Notes: generated by a model not told the origin, from the letters alone. A stretch of 64,000 nucleotides of DNA from Nocardiopsis sp. TSRI0078 (GCF_001905145.1 NZ_LWLB01000001.1:558001-622000), one strand, 5' to 3'; positions 1 through 8,381 are shown, numbered from the stretch's first letter. Translations and numbers: made by a program.

Positions 1-224
1 ATGCCGAAGGGCAGTTCGACGTCGGGCCGGATCTGGATGATCTGGCCCCGCAGGTGCAGGTAGGGCCGGTAGTTCTGGTCGACGCCGTGGTGCAGGATCG
101 TCACCGCCTCCATGTGCACGGCGATGTCGCAGGGCACAGCGCTCAGGGTCCGCACGTCGGCCTTGTCGTCCCGCACCAGGCGGTGGAACCAGGGGTCGGT
201 GATCCGTAGGGGTGCGATCCTCAT
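1..224 (-). CDS. Partial CDS (N-terminal 74 residues), unknown; last visible gene of the T4SS-like operon
   Basis: The gene starts at the ATG at 224 and runs off the left edge, so only the first 74 residues are visible. The product begins MRIAPLRITDPWFHRLV and carries no signal peptide or membrane segment in the visible part, so it looks cytoplasmic. It lies 39 bp downstream of the two-TM protein gene and on the same strand, so it is very probably co-transcribed with the secretion-like operon. In related loci an FtsK/TraG-type coupling ATPase would be expected nearby, but nothing in these 74 residues proves that. No function is assigned. Confidence 0.6.
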   Translation of the reverse strand, partial: MRIAPLRITDPWFHRLVRDDKADVRTLSAVPCDIAVHMEAVTILHHGVDQNYRPYLHLRGQIIQIRPDVELPFG

Positions 225-263
225 GGGAGCGTCTCGCTTCCGTGTCGGGGGGCGGCCGGCCGG

Positions 264-758
264 TCAGCGACCGGCGCTGTCGGTGTCGGTGGCCTGGGCG
301 GCGTCCGCCTGCTCGCCCAGCAGCGCGCGACGGGCCCGTTCAGCCAGACGGAGCTGGGCGCGCCACAGCGCGCGCATCGCGACCAGCACCAGGACGAAGA
401 CGAGGCCGATGAGGAAGACCGACGGCGCAAGCCAGTGCGCCAACTGCATCTCCAACGACGAGGTGGGACCGACGCCGGTCCCCGCCGCCACCATGACGAA
501 CAGGTTGGGCACCACGGTCACCGCCGCGAACATCGCCAGGACGTACCCGACCAGACCGGAACCGACCACCAGGCCCGCGCGTACGAGGGCCAGCAGCGAG
601 CGCGCCCCCGACTCCCCCAGACGCGCGCGCAGGCGAGCGCCCAGCGGCGTCGCCGCCCTGTCCGCGTCGGCCTGCTTGGCCTCGGCGGCCCGCTGCGCGG
701 CGCTCTTCCTCTCACGTGGCTTGCGCTTGTTCCTGGACCCGGTGGCGGCGGGGCTCAT
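264..758 (-). CDS. Two-TM membrane protein of the T4SS-like operon
   Basis: 164 residues. The start ATG at 758 is preceded by a strong CAGGAGGACC ribosome site. The N-terminus (about residues 1-60) is very basic and rich in Arg, Lys and Ala; two hydrophobic segments follow at about residues 60-95 (LVVGSGLVGYVLAMFAAV) and 115-135 (PSVFLIGLVFVLVLVAMRAL); the C-terminus is a short charged tail. This is an integral membrane protein, probably with both ends in the cytoplasm. It lies between a VirB8-like gene and a partial downstream gene with short spacers, so it is part of the operon. I do not recognise the family; a small accessory channel subunit is an inference from context only. Confidence 0.75.
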   Translation of the reverse strand: MSPAATGSRNKRKPRERKSAAQRAAEAKQADADRAATPLGARLRARLGESGARSLLALVRAGLVVGSGLVGYVLAMFAAVTVVPNLFVMVAAGTGVGPTSSLEMQLAHWLAPSVFLIGLVFVLVLVAMRALWRAQLRLAERARRALLGEQADAAQATDTDSAGR

Positions 759-797
759 CGGTCCTCCTGTCGTGGACTGGCGTTGCGGACGTGCGTG

Positions 798-1451
798 CTA
801 GGAGTGTTCGGGGACCCCTTCGGTCCAGTGGGCGTCGATCTCGGTGATCGCGCCCTCGGCGTCGGTGGACCACTCCACCGACAGCGCCGCGACCGGGCGC
901 TCCTCCTCGTCATCGGCGTCATAGATCTCGACGAAGGCGAAGTAGGCGTAGTCCACGCCTTCGATGCCGGTCAGCACCGGCTCGAACGGCCCCAGACGCG
1001 CCCGCGAGGCGGCTTCCAGACCGGGGACACCGTCGCGGCCCAGCTCCTCGAACAGGGCCGGGGGTTCCTCGTCACCGGTCCCGACCAGTTCCGCCGACAC
1101 GTCCTCTCCCTCCTCCACCGCCTCGCTCAGTAGGATGCGCATCGCCTCGCCATCGTTCTCCAGACGTTCGACACGGACCGCCGACGAGCGCGCCAGTGCG
1201 TCGGACCAGGCGGCGTGCAACTCGTCCTCGGCTTCCCGGGCCTCGGTCTGGCGTTCTTCCACCAGGGCCGCGACCTCGGCGCGGTCGGCGTCGTGGCCGG
1301 AGGAGGCCGACCACACGGACAGCCCGCCCACGGCCAGCATCAGGGCGGCCACCCCCAGCGGGGTCCAGAACAGGACGCGCCGGATCATCTGGCGGCGGCG
1401 CTCGCGCTCGCGCTCGTAGGCTTCGATCTCGGCCAGGCTCACGTCACTCAC
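798..1451 (-). CDS. Single-pass membrane protein, VirB8/NTF2-like (copy B')
   Basis: 217 residues from the GTG at 1451, which overlaps the stop of the upstream gene by 8 bases and has GAGGA just before it; an upstream in-frame start would read through an implausible Arg/Pro stretch. A basic coiled-coil-like N-terminus (AYERERERRRQM) precedes one TM segment at about residues 25-45, then a long acidic helical region and a small C-terminal alpha+beta domain containing VDYAYFAFVEIYD. The YxYxxxVE pattern is also in the 216-residue protein at 2621-3271, marking the two as paralogues. The TM plus soluble outer-domain layout is that of VirB8/TcpC-type channel scaffolds, but the assignment rests on architecture and context, not on a clear motif. 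Confidence 0.72.
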   Translation of the reverse strand: MSDVSLAEIEAYERERERRRQMIRRVLFWTPLGVAALMLAVGGLSVWSASSGHDADRAEVAALVEERQTEAREAEDELHAAWSDALARSSAVRVERLENDGEAMRILLSEAVEEGEDVSAELVGTGDEEPPALFEELGRDGVPGLEAASRARLGPFEPVLTGIEGVDYAYFAFVEIYDADDEEERPVAALSVEWSTDAEGAITEIDAHWTEGVPEHS

Positions 1452-2490
1452 CGTCCTCGGGCTCGTCGCCCTGCTCGTCCGCGCCATCGCCCGCAGCGGT
1501 GTCACCGTCGTTGGCGGAGTCCTCGTCGGCGCCGTCCTCGGCGGCCTCCCCGCCCTCGGCGGCCTCCTCACCCTCGTCGGCGACGGTACCGAGCACCATG
1601 TCGTCGAACTTGCTGACCAACGGGTCGAACCGACCGCTGAGCCAGGCGACGGTCCGCCCCGTCTCGTCCTCGGTCAGGATCCAGACCATGCGGATCGCCA
1701 GGTCCTGCTCGAAGGCCTGCGCCTCATGGGCGGTCCAGGTGTAACCGGACAGCGGGGCGTCGTCGTCGAGGGTGGGTATCGCCGAGTGCCACTGGCTCAC
1801 GGCGTTGAAGCCGTCGGAGTCACGGGCGCTCGCGGTGAAGTGCGGCGTCAGCGCCCGCTCCAGACCGCCGATGGCGCTCTGGCGCAGCCCTTCGGCGCAG
1901 GCGGTGAGCTCCTCCTCGGTGTAGTCGCGCGTGGTGGTCGGCGGGTCGTCGAGGTAGGGATGGCACTCGTCGCGCCCGCCCGGTCCCGGTGTCTGCTCGG
2001 GCAGGTCGTCGGTGGTGATCGGCCCGGTGTGGTCCAGGTAGGTGTTCTGCGCTTCGGCGAGGTCCTCGCCCACGGTCGTGGCCCGGGCCAGCCAACGCCC
2101 GGCCTCGGTCTGGCTGGGCAGGTCCTCAAGGCCCTGCTCGGCGGCGGTGACGCGCTCCTGGGCGTCGAAGCCGTCCTGAGCCTGTTCCTCCAACCCGGCC
2201 TGGTGGTGGGCATTGATCGAGCCCGCCATGGCGAAGAGCACCAGCGCACCCAGCGTGACCAGGCCGGTGGCCGACCAGTACCCGATACGGACCAGGAGTA
2301 CTCGGCGGCGCCCAGCGGTCGAACGCCGCGGCGCGGGGTCCTCCCCCCGCTGCTCCTGCTGTCGTTCCTGTTCCCGCTGCTCCTCCACCTGCTGCACGGA
2401 AGAGGCCAGGCCCAGGCGTCGGGCCAGTCGGCCGCCCTGGTCCTGGTCCGGGGCCGGGGGTCCGCCAGGGCTGTCCGATTCATCGGCCAC
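1444..2490 (-). CDS. Single-pass membrane protein, VirB8-like (copy A')
   Basis: 348 residues from a GTG at 2490 behind GGAAGGGGGAAG. Order: Pro/Asp-rich and then Gln/Arg/Glu-rich cytoplasmic N-terminus (about 1-70), a TM helix at about 75-95 (YWSATGLVTLGALVLFAMAG), a coiled-coil-like stalk with AEAQNTYLD, a soluble domain ending GRTVAWLSGRFDPLV, and a very acidic Gly/Asp/Glu C-tail of about 60 residues. The AEAQNTY and AWLSGRFD motifs match AELQNTY and AWARGTYD in the 336-residue protein at 3271-4281, so these are diverged paralogues. Probably an extracytoplasmic scaffold of the secretion-like channel. The acidic tail is not seen in the partner copy. Confidence 0.75.
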   Translation of the reverse strand: MADESDSPGGPPAPDQDQGGRLARRLGLASSVQQVEEQREQERQQEQRGEDPAPRRSTAGRRRVLLVRIGYWSATGLVTLGALVLFAMAGSINAHHQAGLEEQAQDGFDAQERVTAAEQGLEDLPSQTEAGRWLARATTVGEDLAEAQNTYLDHTGPITTDDLPEQTPGPGGRDECHPYLDDPPTTTRDYTEEELTACAEGLRQSAIGGLERALTPHFTASARDSDGFNAVSQWHSAIPTLDDDAPLSGYTWTAHEAQAFEQDLAIRMVWILTEDETGRTVAWLSGRFDPLVSKFDDMVLGTVADEGEEAAEGGEAAEDGADEDSANDGDTAAGDGADEQGDEPEDGE

Positions 2491-2543
2491 GTTGGTCTTC
2501 CCCCTTCCGCGACAGAAGCTGTTTTTCCTCGTATATCAACATA

Positions 2544-2552
2544 ATTCTAGCA
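2544..2552 (-). promoter_or_regulatory. Possible extended -10 promoter inside the operon
   Basis: In the 130-bp gap upstream of the 348-residue gene, the minus strand reads TGCTAGAAT, an extended -10 element, in an AT-rich patch that contrasts with the surrounding DNA. No convincing -35 is seen. It could give separate expression of the A'-B' pair and the genes downstream. Confidence 0.35.
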
Positions 2553-2620
2553 CTGTACGTCGGCGGCCCGTTCGCGCCGAACCACTGGCCGGACCGCTGT
2601 GCCACCAGGTGAGCACCGGG

Positions 2621-3271
2621 TCAGTAGGGGCCCGAGGTGCGTACCCGGGACGTGGAGGCGTAGCCTTCGAGACCCGAGACACCGCCGTCGCCATCGGTGG
2701 TCAGCAGCACCGTCGCCGTACTGTAGGCGCTGGCCTGCCCGTCGTCGGAGGTGGTCCGCAATTCGACCAGGACCAGGTAGGAGTACTCGGTGCCCTGGAC
2801 CGACAACACCTCGCTGCGGAAGTCGTTCACCCGGGAGTCGAGTCCGAGCAGGTCGATGAGCGCGTACTCGTTGCCCTCCCGGTCGACGTTCATAGGCGCC
2901 TCGGGCAGGAACGCGGTCATGAACGCCGAGTCCTCGTCGAGTCCGTAGACGGTCATCATGGCGCTGCGCGCGTCCTCGTACTCGGCGTGGGTCTCCCACG
3001 TCAGCGCGGTGTCCAGCACGTCGCCGATGAGTTCCTCGTCGGTGTCCAGCCGTGCGGTGTTCGTGCCCTGGACCAGGCTGGCGACCTCGTTCTCCCTCTC
3101 GTCCTGTGCTTCCTCGATCTCGGCCGTTCGCTCCCGGAGCTCCGCGATCTGTCGCCCCTGATCGGCGAGGGCCGCCTCCTGCGCACCGCGTGTGACGGCG
3201 AAGGAGCCTACCGACACCAGGAGCAGCGCCGCCGCGGACAGCGGGAAGGCGTTACGGCTGACGAACCCCAT
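2621..3271 (-). CDS. Single-pass membrane protein, VirB8/NTF2-like (copy B)
   Basis: 216 residues. The ATG at 3271 overlaps the stop of the upstream gene (ATGA), showing translational coupling. An N-terminal hydrophobic segment (residues 9-27, FPLSAAALLLVSVGSFAVT) is an uncleaved anchor or signal; a coiled coil rich in Glu/Arg/Ala follows (about 30-70), then a soluble domain whose C-terminal part carries TEYSYLVLVELRTTSDDG. The last motif matches DYAYFAFVEI in the copy at 798-1451. The pairing with the preceding 336-residue gene is repeated by the next two genes, indicating duplication of a two-gene unit. Role inferred: extracytoplasmic domain of a T4SS-like complex. Confidence 0.75.
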   Translation of the reverse strand: MGFVSRNAFPLSAAALLLVSVGSFAVTRGAQEAALADQGRQIAELRERTAEIEEAQDERENEVASLVQGTNTARLDTDEELIGDVLDTALTWETHAEYEDARSAMMTVYGLDEDSAFMTAFLPEAPMNVDREGNEYALIDLLGLDSRVNDFRSEVLSVQGTEYSYLVLVELRTTSDDGQASAYSTATVLLTTDGDGGVSGLEGYASTSRVRTSGPY

Positions 3272-4281
3272 CAGTCCTGGTCCTCCTCGTCCGGGTCCGC
3301 TCCGCCCACGGGCCGGTCACCGATCGTGGTCTGGCCGAAGTACAGACTGTGGAACGCCTCCATGTCGGCGTCGTAGGTGCCCCGGGCCCAGGCCAACAGG
3401 TGGCCGCTGGACTCGTCTCTGTTGAGCCAGGCCACGCTGACGGCCCCCGGGGACTCGACTCGGGGCGTGGCGGAGACCAGCTCCCAGGAGTTCAGCGACG
3501 CCTGGGCGTACTCACTGCGGTCCTCGTCGGCATAGCGGATGTACCAGGGGGCGAGCACGTCGATCTCGCCCGCGCCGAAGGGCACGTCCGCGCCGGGGAC
3601 GTAGGCGTCCTCGTCCTCGACGATCCGGGCCGACTCGTCGAAGTAGTCGACGAGCTCCGCGCGGTGTTCGGCCAAGGGCGCGAACACCTCGCCCCCGTCC
3701 CCGTCCCCCGACAGCTCCGCGTCGTTGAGGTCGGCCAGGATCTCCTGGTAGGTGTTCTGGAGTTCGGCGACCTCCTCGCCCTTCTCCCTGGCCTGATCCA
3801 GGGCCTCGCCCAGCTGCTCTTCGAGCGCGGCGGCGTCCTCCTCGTCCCACGAGGCGGCCTCCAACTCCCGGATCCCGCCTTCGAGCGAGGCGATCTCCAG
3901 CTCATTGGCCCGGCTCTGGGCCTGCGTGGTGTCGGTGCTGGTGGCGGCCAGGGCCCCGGTGCCGATCGCACCGACCATCAGGGCCCCACCCAGGCTCACC
4001 CGCACGACCTGGCCCGTGTCACGCCGCGGCGCCCCGCCGCTGCGCCGTTCCCGGCGCTCACGCCTGCGCTGCCGCCTGTCGGCGCGGCGCTCGCGCAGCA
4101 TCTCCCGCACGTCGTCGCCGGTCATCCGCCTGCGGTTGGCGCGCTGCTTGGCGTGGTAGGCGTCGAAGCGCTCCATCACCTCCTCGCGGCTCATCTCGCG
4201 CCAGGACCGCTTCGGAGCCCTCTCCCGCGAAGCGCCGCCATCACCGTCGCCGCCGCTGTCCGGCGTGCCCTCGTCGACCAT
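3271..4281 (-). CDS. Single-pass membrane protein, VirB8-like (copy A)
   Basis: 336 residues, started at the ATG at 4281 because AGGAAAGGAG lies just upstream; a longer in-frame extension would be out-of-character sequence. Domains: a highly basic N-terminus (residues 20-90, repeated RRERRERR), one TM helix at about 95-120 (VSLGGALMVGAIGTGALA), an acidic coiled coil to about 190 with AELQNTYQEI, and a soluble domain with SPGAVSVAWLNRDESSGH and LLAWARGTYDADMEAF. The same landmarks occur in the 348-residue protein at 1444-2490. The very basic cytoplasmic side and large outer domain suit a channel assembly factor like VirB8/TcpC, but direct homology is an inference. Confidence 0.75.
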   Translation of the reverse strand: MVDEGTPDSGGDGDGGASRERAPKRSWREMSREEVMERFDAYHAKQRANRRRMTGDDVREMLRERRADRRQRRRERRERRSGGAPRRDTGQVVRVSLGGALMVGAIGTGALAATSTDTTQAQSRANELEIASLEGGIRELEAASWDEEDAAALEEQLGEALDQAREKGEEVAELQNTYQEILADLNDAELSGDGDGGEVFAPLAEHRAELVDYFDESARIVEDEDAYVPGADVPFGAGEIDVLAPWYIRYADEDRSEYAQASLNSWELVSATPRVESPGAVSVAWLNRDESSGHLLAWARGTYDADMEAFHSLYFGQTTIGDRPVGGADPDEEDQD

Positions 4282-4381
4282 CGCCGCGCTCCTTTCCTGC
4301 TGGTCTCCGGGTCCCCGCGTGGGGACGGGCCCTGGCCCGGTGGCACCGGCTCTCTCCGTTGAGCGGTGCACCCGGGCCCGG

Positions 4382-6283
4382 CTACATGAACGGGTCGGGT
4401 CCCACGCTGACGTGGACGTGGTCGATGTGGTTCTGCGTGTTGTCCCCGCGCCCACTGGCGTCCCGGGTGACCCCCTCTTCGTGCCACTCCCCGACCGGAT
4501 CGTTGCCGGCCGCCCACTTGCGGCCGTCCCACAGGATGCCGCTCACGTTGAACTCCTCGGCCCGCGGAATGAGGTAGTTGACGAGCGCCGTCCCGTTGTC
4601 GTACATCTCGTCGCTGGGAACCTCGCCGAGTCCCGCCATCATGTAGTCGATGGCCTGGCCGTTGTTGTGGTTGCTGCCCGGCTCGTTGCGCTGACCACCG
4701 GCCGACAGGAAGAAGCCGCCGAACTCCTCCTGGAGGTGTTCGTGCATGGAGCAGGCGTCCGGGTGCATCGCCCCCAGGGAATCGCAGGGGATCTGCTCAC
4801 CGGCCTGGGTCACCCCGCCGCCGCCTCCGTTGACGTTGGCGGTGCGGCACTCCTGCACCGCCGCGGTGCGACGGTTCTGGTTGGCGACGTCGACCGTGGC
4901 CTCGGCCTGCTCCAGGATGGAGTCGGCCCGGTCCTCGTCGGCTTCCCAGCCGTCCAACTTCGCGAACCACACGCCGGCGTCCTCCACACGCTCGGTCAGC
5001 CGCGGCGCGTTCACGTCGGAGTCCAGTGTCAGGCCTTCCCACTCGACCATCCAGGACTCGGTCGCCTCCTCGACCGAGCCGGAGGGGGCCTCGATGAGCT
5101 CCTGGACGAACCTCACGCGAACGGGGTCGTCCTCGGAGAGCATGAAACTCAACTGGGTCTCCAGCTCCCACCACTTTCCACCGGTGCTCTCGGCGTAGTC
5201 GGTGAGCAACGTGTTACGGCCGTTGGTCCACTGCCCCAGACCGATGCCCACCAGGTCGATGGCGGGCCACTGCGCGGCGTAGTCGGCGTCGATCAACTCG
5301 ACCTGGAAACCGTTCTCCTCCGCCTCCCGCGTGCGCGGGCCGATCTCATAGGGCTCGTCGTAGATCGTCTCGACGGTCGTCGGGTCGATCCGCGATTCGT
5401 GCTCGAAGTTGCCCAACACGCCCGCGATGTTCTCGTCCTGCATGCCCATGCCCGCGAGGATCGAGTACACCTCCTCGGCCATCGCCTCCATGTCCTCGGA
5501 GGTGGCCCCCGACTCGGTGTTGTCGTCGATCTCGCGCACGATCTTCTCGGTCTCGGCACGGCAGCTCTCCGGCATGGCGTCGCGCTGGGCGATGGAGTTG
5601 CCCTGCTGGACGACCGCCGTACCGGCGACCACGGCGACCACGCTCAGGAAGGCCGCGCCGAAGGAGGCAACGGCGCCGGCGACCGCACTGATGGCCCCGC
5701 CCACGGCCCCGGCGATCGCTCCGCCGATGGAGAGGAAGAAGCCCACGACGGTCTTGACGACCTGGAGCACCAGCATCCAGATCAGGCTCCACAGGTTCAT
5801 GAGCAGGGCCAGCAGCGCGGCCAGCATGCCCTTGAGCCAGTTGAGGAACATCAGGAGGACCATGAGCTGGGCACCGACACCGATGGCCGGGACGGCGGCG
5901 ACCGCTCCCGCGCCCTTGGCGACGCCCTTCGTGTCGGACTCGGATCCGCCCTTGGCCGCCTCCGAGGTACCGCCCGCGCCGAGCTTCGGGCCGGCGCCTT
6001 CGTCGGAGTCCTCCCCCGGGTCGGAGTCCCCCGCGGAGTCCTTCCCGGGGTCGACCCCTCCCGCGGGGTCCTTCGCCGGATCGGCCCCTCCCGCGGGCTC
6101 CTTCGCCGGGTCGGCCGCCTGGTCCGGCCCCGCCGCACCGTCGCCCTTGGACTCGGCGCCACCGGCCGTGTCACCCGGGTCGGGTAACCCCTTCCCGGCT
6201 GCCTGACCGACCTGGTCCGACGCGCCAGATCCGGGCCCCGGAGGCTGCATGCCTCCCGCCCCGCCACCAGCGAAACCCGCCAT
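4382..6283 (-). CDS. Membrane-anchored dual cell-wall hydrolase (phage-lysozyme-like domain plus M15-like peptidase domain)
   Basis: 633 residues. Order: Gly/Pro/Asp-rich cytoplasmic region with degenerate tandem units of the ADPAKEPAGG type (about 55-95); several hydrophobic segments (about 125-220, MVLLMFLNWLKGMLAALLAL and following); a lysozyme-like domain (about 250-420) with VYSILAGMGM, IAGVLGNFEHES and GIGLGQWTNGR, typical of Phage_lysozyme2 and Tcp/CwlT-type hydrolases; then a C-terminal domain (about 500-633) with NHNNGQAIDYM and HIDHVHVSV, which supply the His/Asp/His zinc ligands of VanY/ARB_07466-like peptidases. It would open peptidoglycan locally for the secretion-like apparatus, the role of VirB1. 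Having both glycan- and peptide-cutting modules in one anchored protein is notable. Confidence 0.85.
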   Translation of the reverse strand: MAGFAGGGAGGMQPPGPGSGASDQVGQAAGKGLPDPGDTAGGAESKGDGAAGPDQAADPAKEPAGGADPAKDPAGGVDPGKDSAGDSDPGEDSDEGAGPKLGAGGTSEAAKGGSESDTKGVAKGAGAVAAVPAIGVGAQLMVLLMFLNWLKGMLAALLALLMNLWSLIWMLVLQVVKTVVGFFLSIGGAIAGAVGGAISAVAGAVASFGAAFLSVVAVVAGTAVVQQGNSIAQRDAMPESCRAETEKIVREIDDNTESGATSEDMEAMAEEVYSILAGMGMQDENIAGVLGNFEHESRIDPTTVETIYDEPYEIGPRTREAEENGFQVELIDADYAAQWPAIDLVGIGLGQWTNGRNTLLTDYAESTGGKWWELETQLSFMLSEDDPVRVRFVQELIEAPSGSVEEATESWMVEWEGLTLDSDVNAPRLTERVEDAGVWFAKLDGWEADEDRADSILEQAEATVDVANQNRRTAAVQECRTANVNGGGGGVTQAGEQIPCDSLGAMHPDACSMHEHLQEEFGGFFLSAGGQRNEPGSNHNNGQAIDYMMAGLGEVPSDEMYDNGTALVNYLIPRAEEFNVSGILWDGRKWAAGNDPVGEWHEEGVTRDASGRGDNTQNHIDHVHVSVGPDPFM

Positions 6284-6353
6284 CGTGTCCTTACCTCCCG
6301 CCTCTCGACGTCCTCGTCCGTGTGATCGGCCCCGCGCTGTGTACCGCTCCGCG

Positions 6354-7655
6354 TCAGTACGTGATCAGGGCCTCCTCGCCCGCGTTGACCGATCCGGCGG
6401 ATTCGACGCTGCGCAGCGCCACCTCCAGCTCCAGCAGGTCGCTCAGGGAGTCGATCTGGTAGTCGGTCTTGAGGCGGTAGTAGTCCTGGTAGGCCTGCGT
6501 GGTGTTGTTCATGATGTCGCGCAGCGGATCCATCGCCTGGCCCGATTCCCGGTACTCCCTCAGGTCGTTGCCGTCGGTCAGGCGCCACTCCATGTCGTTG
6601 GCCGCGAACCGGGAGCTCTCCTCGTCCTCGGCGCGGGCCTTCTCGCCCAGGAACGTGACGTAGGAGGTCTCGTCCTCGGGCATGATCGCGTCCAGGTAGC
6701 CCTCCTCGACCGAGCCCGAACGCCAGTCGAAGTCGTAGCCGCGCGGGTGCACCCAGTCGGTCTCCAGCGCCAGCGTGGACTCGGTGGCGGCGTCGGCCCC
6801 CTCGCCGGTGACGGCGTCGCCATCGACCTGCACCGGCACCTCGGGCGGTTCGATGAACACGCCGTCGACGTTGACCCGGTTCATCTCGCCGTTGTACTCC
6901 TCGATCCGGTTGAGGACGGCGCCCATCTCCATGAGCTGCTCGTCCATCGCCTCGCGGAGCTCTTCCTCCTGTTCGGCGATGACCAGCTCGTAGTACATGG
7001 CGGAGGGGTCGATGCGCGCGCCCGCCAGCGAGGCCGCCTCCTCGGTGCCGGAGGCTCCGGGGTTGAGGAACAGCCGCCACTGGTCGAACTCGGCGAAGGA
7101 GCCGTCGTCCTGCAGGTCCTCACGGAGCGCGCGTCCCGCGTCCTCCTGGTAGACCAGTTCGCTGTTGGCCCGCAGGGTCAGGCTGATGATCTGCTGCTCG
7201 AACGGCGCGTCGGAGTCCAGGACCACCCCGAGGTAGCCGGTGGAGCCGAACACGACGATCGAGCCGGTGATGGTGGTCCGCAGCGGCTGGGTGTCGAGCT
7301 GTTCGTTGGAGCCGGTGAGGAAAGCCTGGTAGTTGATGGCGTCGGTGGAGAACGACCCCGCGTCGGAGTCGCGGAACCGCATGAGGACCAGGGCGCGGGT
7401 GCCCTCCTCGTTGGTGTAGACCCCGTCGACGCTGCCGGACAGCTCGGTCCTGGAAGTGGTGAACGACGCGGTGTACAGCGCGGTCTCGTCCAGCCGGGCC
7501 CGGTTGTTGCCGACGGCCGAGATGATGGTGCTCACCAGCAGGAGCACGAAGGTGGCGGTGATGATGCTGGTGATGACCCCGAACCGCTCGATGGCGTGGT
7601 GGGGTCCCAGCTTCATCCTCGCCGCGAAGGCCTTCGTGGTCTCTTTCATCCCCAT
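6354..7655 (-). CDS. Membrane-anchored T4SS-like component with large outer domain
   Basis: 433 residues from the ATG at 7655 (AAGGG upstream); a TTG three codons earlier is also possible. A short basic cytoplasmic N-terminus is followed by one TM helix at about residues 28-50 (ITSIITATFVLLLVSTIISA) and then about 380 soluble residues with beta-rich segments, an acidic helical hairpin (about 220-260, EQEEELREAMDEQL) and a helical C-terminus. This resembles the bitopic TcpC/VirB8 or PrgK-like scaffold proteins of Gram-positive conjugation systems in layout, but I see no diagnostic motif. It lies between the wall hydrolase gene (70-bp gap) and the VirB2-like gene, from which it is separated by a strong hairpin. 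Confidence 0.75.
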   Translation of the reverse strand: MGMKETTKAFAARMKLGPHHAIERFGVITSIITATFVLLLVSTIISAVGNNRARLDETALYTASFTTSRTELSGSVDGVYTNEEGTRALVLMRFRDSDAGSFSTDAINYQAFLTGSNEQLDTQPLRTTITGSIVVFGSTGYLGVVLDSDAPFEQQIISLTLRANSELVYQEDAGRALREDLQDDGSFAEFDQWRLFLNPGASGTEEAASLAGARIDPSAMYYELVIAEQEEELREAMDEQLMEMGAVLNRIEEYNGEMNRVNVDGVFIEPPEVPVQVDGDAVTGEGADAATESTLALETDWVHPRGYDFDWRSGSVEEGYLDAIMPEDETSYVTFLGEKARAEDEESSRFAANDMEWRLTDGNDLREYRESGQAMDPLRDIMNNTTQAYQDYYRLKTDYQIDSLSDLLELEVALRSVESAGSVNAGEEALITY

Positions 7656-7761
7656 GTGCTGCAAGCCCTTCTGCTGCTCTGCCTTCGGGTGCGCAGGTGC
7701 GCAAGGCCTACCGCGACCGCGGCGGCGCTTTCTCAGCGACGGAGGGCGTCTCCTGGACGTA

Positions 7762-7799
7762 CGAGAGGGTCGGCAGTCCCATGGCCGCCGACCCTCTCG
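7762..7799 (-). terminator. Hairpin after the VirB2-like gene (13-bp perfect stem)
   Basis: CGAGAGGGTCGGC at 7762-7774 pairs perfectly with GCCGACCCTCTCG at 7787-7799, with a 12-base loop. On the transcribed strand it sits 21 bases after the stop of the small VirB2-like gene and before the 433-residue gene. There is no run of T, so it may be a partial terminator or an RNA-processing/stability stem that raises the level of the small protein over downstream products. Confidence 0.7.
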
Positions 7800-7820
7800 C
7801 TTTCCCTGACCGAGGGTCGG

Positions 7821-8156
7821 CTAGGCAGTGGACCCGGGGAACCCCTGGAGGAGGATCATGCCGCCGCCCAGGTCCTCGATGGTGGTCTGGCCGCCCTCGG
7901 CGATGTTGGAGATGAGACTGAACCCGCCGGCCATGAGCGCGCCGCCGACGAAGATCAGGCCGAGGATCTTGATCCAGCTCGTCTGGTCCTGTTGCGACGC
8001 CATCAGCTTCTTGATGAGCAGGACCCCGCCCCAGATGACTCCGACGGTGCCCATGAGCGCGAGGAGGCCACCGCCCGCCGTACCGGCGTATTCGCGAGCG
8101 TTGTCGAAGAAGGAGATGAGGTCCCACTCCGCAGCGGGGAGGTTGGTGATGTTCAT
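7821..8156 (-). CDS. Small two-TM protein, VirB2/TrbC-like (pilin-like subunit)
   Basis: 111 residues; ATG at 8156 with AAGGA 5 bases upstream. Two hydrophobic helices, at about residues 27-48 (GGGLLALMGTVGVIWGGVLL) and 64-85 (ILGLIFVGGALMAGGFSLI), are separated by a short basic loop (KKLMASQQDQTSWIK). Size, two helices and a short polar loop are those of VirB2/TrbC pilins and the small membrane subunits of Gram-positive conjugation systems. There is no long leader peptide, unlike proteobacterial pilins. It is preceded by its own promoter-like sequence and followed by a strong hairpin, which fits a subunit needed in high copy. Confidence 0.75.
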   Translation of the reverse strand: MNITNLPAAEWDLISFFDNAREYAGTAGGGLLALMGTVGVIWGGVLLIKKLMASQQDQTSWIKILGLIFVGGALMAGGFSLISNIAEGGQTTIEDLGGGMILLQGFPGSTA

Positions 8157-8243
8157 GCTTTTCCTTGTCCTGTTCGGATCCGACGCATTGCGCGCGGCGA
8201 TGGAGGGCTCGACGGGTCCGCTGGGGGTATGGGGGCTGAGCCG

Positions 8244-8273
8244 ATTCTAGTTGTCGGGCATATCCGGAAGCAA
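8244..8273 (-). promoter_or_regulatory. Promoter-like sequence upstream of the VirB2-like gene
   Basis: On the minus strand TTGCTT (8273-8268) and TAGAAT (8249-8244) are separated by 18 bases in an AT-rich stretch between the VirB6-like and VirB2-like genes. This would give the small subunit a separate, probably strong, transcript inside the operon. Seen by eye only. Confidence 0.5.
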
Positions 8274-8381
8274 CACTTTTCGATGCCCTTTACCCTGATA
8301 TATGAGGCTAAAGGGAGCACGGATCGCGCCGTTGGCCGCAGGGCGTGAACGGGGGTTCCGCCCTTGCTCCTCCATCGGTTC

